13,810 bases of DNA. Origin: Sphingomonas sp. UBA4766. GTDB lineage: Bacteria > Pseudomonadota > Alphaproteobacteria > Sphingomonadales > Sphingomonadaceae. Made by a program: the position numbers and the translations under genes. The notes under the pieces were generated by a model. It was not told the origin of the DNA. It worked only from the letters and a program-made list of their open reading frames with translations, and did not search any database. The stretch spans positions 6,093 through 19,902 of the forward strand of contig DHHS01000160.1 in the NCBI GenBank assembly GCA_002403415.1, written 5' to 3'. This document shows positions 7,080-13,810 of the stretch, piece after piece; positions within the stretch are counted from its first letter, which is position 1; every line of letters begins with the position of its first letter.

Positions 7080-8351
7080 TTATGAACCGTGCTGGCTTGC
7101 GCGCTCCTGCCACCGCGGTGTGGCAGCGAAATCCGCTTCGCGAAACGGGCGATCGTTGAAGAAATAGGGATAATAAAACCGGCGTAGCCGTTCGTGAAAT
7201 CCCCTTATCTCATCCTGATAGGCAAGTTGGGCGCGCAGGTCGGTCCGGGCGATCCGGTGCAGCGCATACTGAACGCCAACCGCCGGGAACACCCAGCCAA
7301 GCGCTTGCGTCTCGGCATCACGCGCGAGCAGTGCCCGGCGATAGGCCCCAACTTTTGGTGCGACCGCCTGATCGCCCAGATGCTGAAAGGCAAAATACCA
7401 TTTCCAATGAAACCCGCCCTCGACTTTGGCCAGCTTTGCCCATTCGGGGTATAGGCTGACGAACGCCGCCATCGTCGCAGCTTTGGGCCGATCCCAACCG
7501 GCGTGGACTTGTTCGCGCTGTGCCAGTGTCAGCTCCACGCCCTGGCGCACGGGGTGGCGATCATTGATGCCAAGCAGTGCCAGCGTCGGCAGGATCAGCG
7601 TCATGACCAGCCATAGCGCCGACAATGTCGCCGCATTGGCAACCGACGCCCGGCCCTCCCGCGCCACGACCAGAACAAGCGTCGTCCAGATGAGCGCATA
7701 GCCTAGGCTGGTCAGCAGAAATGCCCCCGCCGCCGCTGGCGATGCTCCAGCGACGATGGCGCCGATTACCAACGGCACTGCCACCGCGAGCCATGTCAAC
7801 CCGGTGCGCAACCCGATCCGGCGCACCCATAACCCGCGTTCAGACCGTGCCATCAACGCCAGCATCTGCCCGCGGCCGGCCTCGCGCTCGGACGACTTGG
7901 CATCGTGCAGCAGGCCGATCAGGAAGATGGGCAGCAGATAGGTAAGCACAAACGCCCAGTCGAACCGACCCGGCAACGCAAGCTCGGCGTTATAGGCTTC
8001 GCTTTCCTGAAGCTGTCCTTCGAGCCCAAGCGCCCGAACCCGCAGGACATAGGGGGCGACGTCGCGCTGGCCCAATGCCGCAAAGGCCATCGGCATGGGC
8101 GAATCCCACGTCGCGTGTGCGGTGTAATAGGCGGCATTGCCCGCATCCCCCTCCGCCGAGGCCCAGCGCGCAATCGCGGCTTCATCGGCGCGCTGCTGAG
8201 GCTGGATGCGCTCAATCACCTGGCGTTGCCGTGCGACTTCAGCCAGCCCGGCGGCGACGGCGGCCGCGCTCAACAGCGCCAACAGCAGCAAGCTGACCAT
8301 CGCCAGCCGCTGCCGCGCAAGCAGCCGCCATTCATGCAGCCACAACATCAT
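7080..8351 (-). CDS. ABC transporter permease 2, DUF3526 family (NosY-like)
   Basis: This 423-residue inner-membrane subunit is the last gene of the ABC operon. Helix 1 lies at about 17-37. A long loop (about 38-130, probably periplasmic) contains AALGQRDVAPYVLRVRALGLEGQ, with the usual DUF3526 flavour. Four helices follow at about 131-149, 178-201, 207-230 and 240-261. After them come about 160 mostly hydrophilic residues with HWKWYFAFQHLGD (315-327) and an aromatic end, RRFYYPYFFND (390-400). EREAGRGQMLALMARS (155-170) is the cytoplasmic coupling segment typical of ABC-2 permeases. The ATG at 8351 overlaps the upstream stop as ATGA, implying coupled translation; the open frame runs further upstream, but no coding reason supports a longer start. 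The family is of unknown function and the substrate is unknown. Confidence 0.87.
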   Translation of the reverse strand: MMLWLHEWRLLARQRLAMVSLLLLALLSAAAVAAGLAEVARQRQVIERIQPQQRADEAAIARWASAEGDAGNAAYYTAHATWDSPMPMAFAALGQRDVAPYVLRVRALGLEGQLQESEAYNAELALPGRFDWAFVLTYLLPIFLIGLLHDAKSSEREAGRGQMLALMARSERGLWVRRIGLRTGLTWLAVAVPLVIGAIVAGASPAAAGAFLLTSLGYALIWTTLVLVVAREGRASVANAATLSALWLVMTLILPTLALLGINDRHPVRQGVELTLAQREQVHAGWDRPKAATMAAFVSLYPEWAKLAKVEGGFHWKWYFAFQHLGDQAVAPKVGAYRRALLARDAETQALGWVFPAVGVQYALHRIARTDLRAQLAYQDEIRGFHERLRRFYYPYFFNDRPFREADFAATPRWQERASQHGS

Positions 8352-9796
8352 GCCACGCCTCGCCGGATCATGCCGGTCGTCGCGACTAGCAGCATCACCG
8401 CTAACCCCAACCACAGTGCCAGCCACGCCGCAGCGGGTGCCGCTGCGCGCACCTGCGCGCCCGGATCGGCCGGGCGATAGGTGAAGTCGGGCAAGGCCTG
8501 CCAATTGCGGGCGTCGATCCGAACCCGGCGCGCCGCCTCGGGATCGCTGTTGCGCTTGCCATCATCGTCATAGGTCAGCGCCTCGGCCTGAAGCCGGTTG
8601 AGCCGCTGGACAATGCCATAACGATAAGCTTCCGCTTGCGCCAGAAAGCGCCGGTGCGCCGCAAGGTCGGTGCCCGCCGCGCGCATCGACAGGTCGCGCA
8701 GTGCGATCGTCGGGCTTATGGCGGCCGCGATCAACACTAGGTCGCTTTGGTCCCGCTGTGCTCGGGCAAGTTGCGTTGCATAGCGTTCAAACAGCAAGGC
8801 GCTCAGCCGTTCGCCCTCAATCGCCACCAGCCCGCGATAATTGACCGGCAAATCCTCCACCCGCGTGGCACCATAATGTTTCAGGACTGACGCCTTGAAC
8901 GAGGCGAAATGCGGGTCATCGGGGTTATGGCTGTCGCCCAGTCGCCTCAGATCGCGCTGAATCGCGATGTCGGTTTCCAGCCGGGTCGGCGTGGGCCGCG
9001 CTGCGGCGACAAAGTCAGGCACGACGCGCGGTATCAGGATTGCCACCCCCGCCCAGAGCGACAAGAGCATCAGCAATGCGCCCCGGCTGGTCGCTGCCCG
9101 CGCCGACACGAACACGACAACCGCCGCCCAAATCGCCAGATACCCGGCATAGCCGATCGCCAGCATGAGCGCGGGATAGATGGGCGCCCCTTCCGCCGCC
9201 ACCAGCCAGGTCAGCGTAAGCGCGCCCGGCGCGCCGAGCAAGGCGGCAGCGATCAGCAGCGCCAGCAGCTTGCCCGCGACCATCTCTCGCGCGCGCAGCC
9301 CTTGCGCCATGGCCTGCCGCAATGTCCCCGCTTCGCGCTCGCGCACGAAAACCCCGAACCCGACAAAGATCAGCACCAATGGCGCGAGAATTTGGAGCAC
9401 AAACGCCGGAGTCAGCGCGCCAAAGCGTGCCAGCAGCGAGGATTGGCGGACATCGCCGAAATTGGCGCTGTTCTGGCGGTGCCCCTCCAGGAAAATACTG
9501 TTGCCGGTATAGGCATCGACGCCCGGATCGAACGCGGCAAGCGGCGGCGGCACGCGGAAAACAAAATGTCCATAATGCACCACCCGGTGCGGATGACGCG
9601 CGGGCTGGCCATCGAACCGCTGGTCAGCCTCTGCCTGAAACCGCGCGCGCATGGCGGCATTGGCATCGCGGTGGGCCAGGCTCGTCAGCATGGCCGCCAG
9701 CGAGAGCAGCAGGGTAAGGACAATCGCGACCACCGCCACCCGGTTGCGCGCCATGCCAATCAGATCATTGCGGCAAACCCGCGCGACAGCGCTCAT
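8348..9796 (-). CDS. ABC transporter permease 1, DUF3526 family (NosY-like)
   Basis: This is a 482-residue permease. Helix 1 is at 20-40. A first large loop (about 42-127, probably periplasmic) carries a histidine cluster HPHRVVHYGHF (68-78) and DPGVDAYTGN, then EGHRQN (104-109). Helices follow at about 128-150, 173-200, 207-230 and 238-257. A second large, charged loop (about 258-452) contains DDPHFASFKASVLKHYG and leads to the last helix (453-474) and a short basic tail. REREAGTLRQAMAQG (152-166) is the coupling segment facing the ATPase. The gene is second in the operon and has ATGA overlaps at both ends (start ATG at 9796 over the ATPase stop, its own stop over the next start). Two non-identical DUF3526 permeases per ATPase suggests a heterodimeric membrane core. 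Substrate unknown. Confidence 0.88.
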   Translation of the reverse strand: MSAVARVCRNDLIGMARNRVAVVAIVLTLLLSLAAMLTSLAHRDANAAMRARFQAEADQRFDGQPARHPHRVVHYGHFVFRVPPPLAAFDPGVDAYTGNSIFLEGHRQNSANFGDVRQSSLLARFGALTPAFVLQILAPLVLIFVGFGVFVREREAGTLRQAMAQGLRAREMVAGKLLALLIAAALLGAPGALTLTWLVAAEGAPIYPALMLAIGYAGYLAIWAAVVVFVSARAATSRGALLMLLSLWAGVAILIPRVVPDFVAAARPTPTRLETDIAIQRDLRRLGDSHNPDDPHFASFKASVLKHYGATRVEDLPVNYRGLVAIEGERLSALLFERYATQLARAQRDQSDLVLIAAAISPTIALRDLSMRAAGTDLAAHRRFLAQAEAYRYGIVQRLNRLQAEALTYDDDGKRNSDPEAARRVRIDARNWQALPDFTYRPADPGAQVRAAAPAAAWLALWLGLAVMLLVATTGMIRRGVA

Positions 9797-10524
9797 GCCG
9801 CCTTGCTCTCGCTATAGCGGCGGTGGAGCGCCATCACATCCACCCCATCCGACACCGTGACCGTTTCGACCAGCCGCCCGGCATCAAGGAAGCCGATCCG
9901 ATCCGCGCAGTCCACCGCGCCGAGCAAATCATGCGTTACCATCAGGATCGCACGACCCTTTTCGCGCATGGTCCGCAGCAAGGCCGTGAAATCGGCGGTC
10001 GCCCGCGGGTCCAGCCCGCTGGTCGGCTCATCGAGCAGCAGGAGCGGTGCCTCGCGCACCAGCGCCAGGGCAATCGCCACCTTTTGCCGCATCCCCTTGG
10101 AAAAGGCACCGACTCGCCGATCATGCGCCTCGGCGGCAAGCCCGGCTTCGGCAAGCGCCGCGCAAATCGCCCCGCGCGGCGGCTCCGCCTCCGCCAGCGC
10201 CATGAAATAGGCAATGTTCTCAACAGCGCTCAAATGCTCGTAAAGTGCTACATTTTCGGGGAGATAGGCGATTTTGCGGCGCGCCAGTTCGGGCGCTGCG
10301 GTCGGATTCGTGCCGGCAACCTCGATCGCGCCGGACGCGACCGGCAAGAACCCCATGATCGCCGCAAGCGTAGTCGATTTACCCGCACCATTGCCGCCGA
10401 GCAGAGCAAATATCTCGCCCGACGGCACGCTGAGCGACAAGTCGTGAACGATGGTTCGCCCGCCCCGCGCAATCGTTGCGGACCGGATGAGAAGCGTGGG
10501 CGCGGTGGCGTTGGTCGGGGTCAT
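9793..10524 (-). CDS. ABC transporter ATP-binding protein (NosF-like)
   Basis: This is the nucleotide-binding subunit (243 residues from ATG 10524) that powers the two permeases encoded after it. Numbered from that ATG, Walker A is GGNGAGKST at 43-51, the signature is SKGMRQ at 142-147 (the SKGMRQ form common in NosF/CcmA-type ABC-2 exporters), Walker B ends LLLLDEP with Asp165-Glu166, and the switch His is in VTHD, His198. The Q-loop region reads AYLPENVALYEHLSAVEN, close to the NosF wording. The start is uncertain. A longer frame from TTG at 10563 exists, but that codon sits inside the 27-bp palindrome and has only a distant AGGA, while the ATG at 10524 has no clear ribosome site, so a leaderless or short-leader message is possible. 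It is first gene of the operon, divergent from the TonB receptor. Confidence 0.93.
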   Translation of the reverse strand: MTPTNATAPTLLIRSATIARGGRTIVHDLSLSVPSGEIFALLGGNGAGKSTTLAAIMGFLPVASGAIEVAGTNPTAAPELARRKIAYLPENVALYEHLSAVENIAYFMALAEAEPPRGAICAALAEAGLAAEAHDRRVGAFSKGMRQKVAIALALVREAPLLLLDEPTSGLDPRATADFTALLRTMREKGRAILMVTHDLLGAVDCADRIGFLDAGRLVETVTVSDGVDVMALHRRYSESKAA

Positions 10525-10558
10525 AATGCTGTGCTGGTTCGTCAACGCGATCGCTTTT

Positions 10559-10585
10559 GTCAATGGTATATCATATCCTATTGAC
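10559..10585. promoter_or_regulatory. 27-bp imperfect palindrome, candidate operator between ABC operon and TonB receptor
   Basis: GTCAAT at one end and ATTGAC at the other are exact complements. Through the whole 27 bases, 11 of 13 base pairs are symmetric about the central C at 10572. The centre reads ATAT-C-ATAT, unusually AT-rich for this GC-rich window. Both ends give a -35-like TTGAC pointing outward: TTGACG on plus at 10581-10586 toward the receptor, and TTGACA on minus at 10563-10558 toward the ATPase. Neither has a good -10 at 16-18 bases. Extended -10-like TGGTATATC (plus) and TGATATACC (minus) lie inside the palindrome instead. The simplest reading is a dimeric repressor or activator site controlling both divergent units. 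It is not a recognisable Fur box. Confidence 0.65.
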
Positions 10586-10631
10586 GATCGGGCGCCGCCT
10601 GCCTAGTCGCGATACAACATCACATCGATGC

Positions 10632-10645
10632 GGCGGAGCGCCGCC
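10632..10645 (+). other. small GC hairpin in the TonB receptor leader
   Basis: GGCGG (10632-10636) and CCGCC (10641-10645) can pair around AGCG. The hairpin ends 10 bases before the AAGGGGAA ribosome site of the receptor. It may be chance in GC-rich DNA or a small translation-modulating stem. The 86-base stretch from the palindrome to the ATG is too short for a cobalamin riboswitch. Confidence 0.2.
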
Positions 10646-10671
10646 AAGAACGAGCAAGGGGAATCTTACCG

Positions 10672-12801
10672 ATGCGCACATCGCTTGTGGCAGTCATGGC
10701 CATGTTGCTCGCCGCGCCCGCCTATGCCCAGGCCGCACCTGATGGCCAAGGCGATCCGCAGGCGAGCGATGTCGTCGTCTCTGGCATCCGCCCCGCCTAT
10801 CTGGGCGAGTTTTCCGCGCTTGAGACGCCGCGCGCCTTTGCCACCATCGACCAGCGCACGCTGGAGGACAATGTCATCCTCCGCCTCACCGACGCACTTG
10901 ATTTCAATGCATCGATCGCGCGGCAGAACAATTTCGGTGGCCTGTGGGATTCGTTTGCGGTGCGCGGCTTTGCGGGGGACGAGAATTTGCCCAGCGGCTA
11001 TCTGGTAAACGGATTTAACGGCGGACGTGGTTTCGGCGGGCCGCGCGACGTCGCAGGGGTTGAGCGGATCGAGATTTTGAAGGGGCCAAATGCCGCGCTG
11101 TTCGGTCGCGGCGAACCGGGCGGCACGGTGAACATCGTGACCAAGCGCGCCCGTTTTGACCGGACTTTTGGGACGGCGTCCGGGCTTTACGGGAGCTTTG
11201 ACCGCGCGCGCGGCGATGCCGATATCAATGTCGGTATCGGCAAGGCGGTGGCGGTCCGCCTGATCGGGTTCTACGAATCGGCCGACAGTTTTCGTGAAAC
11301 GGTGAACAGCGAGCGCTATGGCTTTCTGCCGTCGTTCAGCGTCCGGCTGGGCGATGCGACCACGCTGACCTATGACCTTGAGCTGACGCGATCGGCAACC
11401 GATTTCGACCGCGGTGTTCTCGCCATCAACGGCGTGCTCGGCACAATTCCGCGCAGCCGCTTCCTCGGCGAGCCGGGGGACGGGCCGCTGCGCGCGACCG
11501 TGAACGGCCACCAATTGCAACTGCAACATGATTTGAATGAAAAGTGGAGCGTGCTGCTCGGCGCAAGCTACCGCGAAACCAGCCTGGAAGGGTTTTCAAC
11601 CGAAGCCGAACTCACGCGCAGTCGACAACGCCTGTTCATCGACGGACGCTCGCTGTCGCGCCAGCGGCGGTTCCGTGATTATGATGCCGAACATTTCGTG
11701 GTTCGCGGCGAGGTGTCGGGCGACTTCACGCTGGGCGGCGTACGCAACCGCATCTTGGCCGGGGGCGATTACGACTCGTTTGACAATGGCCAGCTTTTCC
11801 TGCGTTTCCGCCCGCCCGCGGCGGCCGGGCAAACGCTGGTGAGTGGGAACATCATTGACATCCGTAACCCGGTCTATGGTCAGTTTCCGCTACCTGCGGT
11901 CGGCCCGCAGACCGACCGGCTCGACACACAGCGCGCCTATGGCTTTTACGTGCAGGATCAGATCAGCCTGACCGACACTCTCCAGATCCGGCTGGGCGGG
12001 CGCTATGACGATTTCTCGCTGCGCACGCTAAACCGTGCCAATGGGATCGCGCAGTCGCGCGCTGCGAGCCGCCTGAGCCCGCAAGCCGGCATTGTGTGGC
12101 GGGCGACGCCGTGGCTATCGCTGTTCGTGGCCTATGGCGAGGGCTTCCGCTCAAACATCGGCGCGGATGTGACGGGCCGCGTGTTCGACCCCGAAACGAG
12201 CAAGTCGATCGAGGGCGGTGCAAAGCTGAGCCTGTTCGATGGTGCACTCAACGGCACCTTCTCGGTGTTCAGCCTGCGGCGCGACAACGTGCTGGTGGCA
12301 GACCCCGCCAATCCAGGCTTTTCGGTCCCGCTCGGGCGGGCGGGCAGCGATGGCGTCGAGCTGGACATCAACGGCCGGCTACCGGGGAAGGTCGATGTGC
12401 TCTTGTCCTATGCCTATGTCGATGCGCGCGCGCAGGCCGATGTGCTTGATCCCAATTTCGCCTTGCCGATCCGGGTTGGCGATCCGCTCATCAACATCCC
12501 GCGTCACAGCCTGAATGCTCAGATTTCAAAGGATTTCAGGATCGCGGCCCGCACCTGGCGGCTGGGGGCGGGCGTGCAGCATGTCAGCGACCGATTGGGG
12601 GAGACGGCAACAACCTTCACCCTGCCCGCCTATACGCTGGTGCGCCTGTTCGGGAATGTGCAGTTGACGGAAAATGTCGCGCTGACGGGCGAGGTCAAGA
12701 ACTTGTTCGATGTCACCTATTACACCAACAGCTTTGCCGCGCTCTGGGTGGCACCGGGGGCACCGCGAACCGGATCGGTCGGCGTGCGGGTGCGGTTCTA
12801 G
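10672..12801 (+). CDS. TonB-dependent outer-membrane receptor, siderophore type
   Basis: This 709-residue receptor imports a scarce ligand across the outer membrane using TonB-ExbB-ExbD energy. A signal peptide ends at AYA (residues 17-19). A possible TonB box, DVVVS, lies at 33-37. The plug (about 47-158) ends in the signature block ERIEILKGPNAALFGRG (131-147) followed by EPGGTVNIVTKRA. The remaining 550 residues are alternating beta strands of the 22-stranded barrel, including YGFYVQDQISL, LGGRYDDFSL and VKNLFDVTYYT near the end. The last residue is Phe, as outer-membrane barrels require. The plug block and length fit FhuA/FpvA-type siderophore receptors better than the shorter BtuB. AAGGGGAA at 10656-10663 precedes the ATG by 8 bases. 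It is divergent from the ABC operon and tail to tail with the cob genes. The ligand cannot be named. Confidence 0.92.
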   Translation: MRTSLVAVMAMLLAAPAYAQAAPDGQGDPQASDVVVSGIRPAYLGEFSALETPRAFATIDQRTLEDNVILRLTDALDFNASIARQNNFGGLWDSFAVRGFAGDENLPSGYLVNGFNGGRGFGGPRDVAGVERIEILKGPNAALFGRGEPGGTVNIVTKRARFDRTFGTASGLYGSFDRARGDADINVGIGKAVAVRLIGFYESADSFRETVNSERYGFLPSFSVRLGDATTLTYDLELTRSATDFDRGVLAINGVLGTIPRSRFLGEPGDGPLRATVNGHQLQLQHDLNEKWSVLLGASYRETSLEGFSTEAELTRSRQRLFIDGRSLSRQRRFRDYDAEHFVVRGEVSGDFTLGGVRNRILAGGDYDSFDNGQLFLRFRPPAAAGQTLVSGNIIDIRNPVYGQFPLPAVGPQTDRLDTQRAYGFYVQDQISLTDTLQIRLGGRYDDFSLRTLNRANGIAQSRAASRLSPQAGIVWRATPWLSLFVAYGEGFRSNIGADVTGRVFDPETSKSIEGGAKLSLFDGALNGTFSVFSLRRDNVLVADPANPGFSVPLGRAGSDGVELDINGRLPGKVDVLLSYAYVDARAQADVLDPNFALPIRVGDPLINIPRHSLNAQISKDFRIAARTWRLGAGVQHVSDRLGETATTFTLPAYTLVRLFGNVQLTENVALTGEVKNLFDVTYYTNSFAALWVAPGAPRTGSVGVRVRF
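12798..12801. other. CTAG: stop codons of two convergent genes superimposed
   Basis: The receptor ends with TAG on plus (12799-12801) and the phosphatase with TAG on minus (12800-12798), so the four bases CTAG serve both. There is no intergenic space and no hairpin terminator visible at the junction. Confidence 0.9.
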
Positions 12802-13367
12802 GCGCTGTTTCGGAGGCGCGCCGACGGCGCTACCGCCACGGAGGCGCCCGGCGCGGGGATCAATCCTGGCCAGGCACTCACCGGTTCGCCTGATAGCTGG
12901 CCGACCAGCGCGGCGATCGGGCCGCCGTGCGTCACCACCACGCCAATCGCATCGGGCAAGCGCTGCCACGCCCGGTACACGCGCGCTGCCAGTTCCAGGG
13001 TGGTTTCACCGCCGCCCGGTCTGAACGTCGCGGGCGCAGCAATCATCCCGTCCATGGCGTTGCCGGTGGCCCGGTAGATCGCGGCCCAGCTTTTCCCCTC
13101 CCACGTGCCAAAATCGCGTTCGCGCCAGTCGATATCCTCGAGCAGCGGACACTGCGCGAGGCGCGCGAGCCGTTCGGCGAGCAACCGCGTGCGCACCCGC
13201 CCGCTGTGCATCACCCAGGCGGGACCGGCGCTGCCCAGCGCGATAGCCAGGGGGCCGAGCGCAGCCCTGCCTGCGCGGCTCAACGGGACGTCGCTGGCCC
13301 CGTAACAACGCCCGGCCCATGCGCGCGCAACCGCCGTATGGCGGACCAGCAACGGGCAGGCAATCAC
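12798..13367 (-). CDS. cobC: histidine phosphatase, alpha-ribazole phosphatase-like (CobC)
   Basis: This is a 189-residue cytoplasmic phosphoglycerate-mutase-fold phosphatase. CobC removes phosphate from alpha-ribazole-5'-phosphate or adenosylcobalamin-5'-phosphate, next to the CobS step. LVRHT (residues 7-11) gives the phosphorylated His. RCYGASDVPLS (20-30) is the wording typical of CobC. An Arg in HSGRVRTR, a Glu in RERDFGTWEG, and the second catalytic His in VVTHGG complete the active site. The GTG start at 13367 shares one base with the cobS stop (TAGTG), so translation is probably coupled; the open frame continues upstream but overlaps cobS in another frame. The ending is slightly Ala/Pro-rich (APGASVAVAPSARLRNSA). 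Adjacency to cobS raises the functional call well above a generic histidine phosphatase. Confidence 0.87.
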   Translation of the reverse strand: MIACPLLVRHTAVARAWAGRCYGASDVPLSRAGRAALGPLAIALGSAGPAWVMHSGRVRTRLLAERLARLAQCPLLEDIDWRERDFGTWEGKSWAAIYRATGNAMDGMIAAPATFRPGGGETTLELAARVYRAWQRLPDAIGVVVTHGGPIAALVGQLSGEPVSAWPGLIPAPGASVAVAPSARLRNSA

Positions 13368-13810
13368 TACGCCGTTGCCGCGAGCAGCACGATAAGCTGG
13401 CCGACATAGGCCGCAAAGCCAAGGCAATCGCCGGTGCTGCCCCCTATCCGGCGTAACAACAGGCGGCGAAACCAGATCAGGAACACGGCCGTCATCCCGG
13501 TCGCTGTCGCGAAGCCCATTGGCTGATGCCCTGCAAAGCCCAGCAGACCGGGCAGGGCCGTCGCCAACGCCATCGCCAACGTCGTTGGGCCAACGCCCGA
13601 GCCCACATCCTTGGCCAGCCCGCCGCCACCGGCAGCGGGCGCGACGAGCAGCATCAGGACAACAACGACCAGCCGACCAAAGCAAGCCGCCGCCACGATC
13701 GTCGCTGCGGCCATGGCGGGCGTCATCCGGTCCAGCACCGTCAGCATCAGCGCGGCCCGCAAGCCCAGGCCCAGCACAAGCGCGACCGCGCCATAGCTGC
13801 CGATCCGGCT
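13367..13810 (-). CDS. cobS: adenosylcobinamide-GDP ribazoletransferase, C-terminal part (runs off right edge)
   Basis: CobS is the polytopic inner-membrane enzyme that joins adenosylcobinamide-GDP and alpha-ribazole (or its phosphate) to form adenosylcobalamin (phosphate), the end of the nucleotide-loop pathway. The frame is open to the window edge, giving 147 visible codons of a usual 240-260. The first visible residues, SRIGSYGAVALVLGLGLR, match the conserved block after the active-site Asp motif, which lies outside. Hydrophobic segments follow (about five in this part), and near the end comes the conserved IGGSTGDCLGF, typical of the CobS C-terminus. The TAG stop overlaps the GTG of the phosphatase gene by one base, marking one cob operon reading right to left. 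cobT, cobU or other cobalamin genes would be expected beyond the edge. Confidence 0.92.
   Translation of the reverse strand, partial: SRIGSYGAVALVLGLGLRAALMLTVLDRMTPAMAAATIVAAACFGRLVVVVLMLLVAPAAGGGGLAKDVGSGVGPTTLAMALATALPGLLGFAGHQPMGFATATGMTAVFLIWFRRLLLRRIGGSTGDCLGFAAYVGQLIVLLAATA

Noticed and set aside
8909..9817. Plus-strand open frame of 302 codons opposite permease 1
   Set aside because: Its composition is dominated by Arg/Gln/His runs typical of a shadow frame, and the opposite strand encodes a coherent multi-helix permease.
10559..10585. Palindrome as a Fur box
   Set aside because: It lacks the GATAAT-repeat structure of Fur sites; the symmetry and GTCAAT ends belong to some other, unidentified regulator.
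10585..10671. Cobalamin riboswitch before the TonB receptor, suggested by the nearby cob genes
   Set aside because: The leader is under 90 bases, no B12-box wording is seen, and the cob genes read in the opposite direction toward the receptor's end.
7080..12801. Lasso-peptide or other peptide natural-product cluster (TonB receptor with hydrolases nearby)
   Set aside because: No precursor peptide, B/C maturation enzymes or isopeptidase could be found; the M16 and acylase genes are separated from the receptor by other units.

Overview
The window looks like chromosomal DNA from an alphaproteobacterium, most probably a sphingomonad (Sphingomonas, Sphingopyxis or a relative). The reasons are high GC content, densely packed genes, and the mix of a penicillin-acylase-family hydrolase, a two-domain M16 peptidase, a DUF2306 membrane protein, TonB-linked transport and late cobalamin genes. 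This placement rests on gene content and style, not on a marker gene. I see no tRNA, rRNA, CRISPR array, insertion sequence or phage gene.

Layout from left to right. (1) 1-767, minus: the N-terminal third of ClpB, the heat-shock disaggregase, running off the left edge. (2) 768-890: a divergent control region with a heat-shock-like promoter for clpB that straddles a perfect 7-bp inverted repeat. (3) 891-6285, plus: a periplasmic Ntn-hydrolase acylase of the PvdQ/AHL-acylase/penicillin-acylase family, then a promoter close to consensus, then a secreted two-domain M16 zinc peptidase closely followed by a small hypothetical protein. (4) 6491-7021, plus: a DUF2306 multi-pass membrane protein. (5) 7080-10524, minus: a three-gene ABC operon (NosF-like ATPase, then two DUF3526 permeases) joined by two ATGA stop/start overlaps. 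(6) 10525-10671: the divergent control region between the ABC operon and a TonB receptor, dominated by a 27-bp AT-rich palindrome. (7) 10672-12801, plus: a TonB-dependent receptor of the siderophore type. (8) 12798-13810, minus: a cobC-like histidine phosphatase and the C-terminal part of cobS, late steps of cobalamin nucleotide-loop assembly. The receptor and the phosphatase meet tail to tail and share a CTAG that is a stop codon on both strands.

The most interesting unit is 7080-12801. An outer-membrane receptor is divergently paired with an ABC module whose two permeases carry large, presumably periplasmic domains, and a strong palindrome lies between them. The layout suggests a co-regulated system for uptake or periplasmic processing of a metal chelate. 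The ATPase resembles NosF and the permeases resemble NosY (the copper-site maturation ABC family), so the complex may act on something in the periplasm or membrane rather than simply import a substrate. The ligand, the transport direction and the regulator cannot be read from the sequence.
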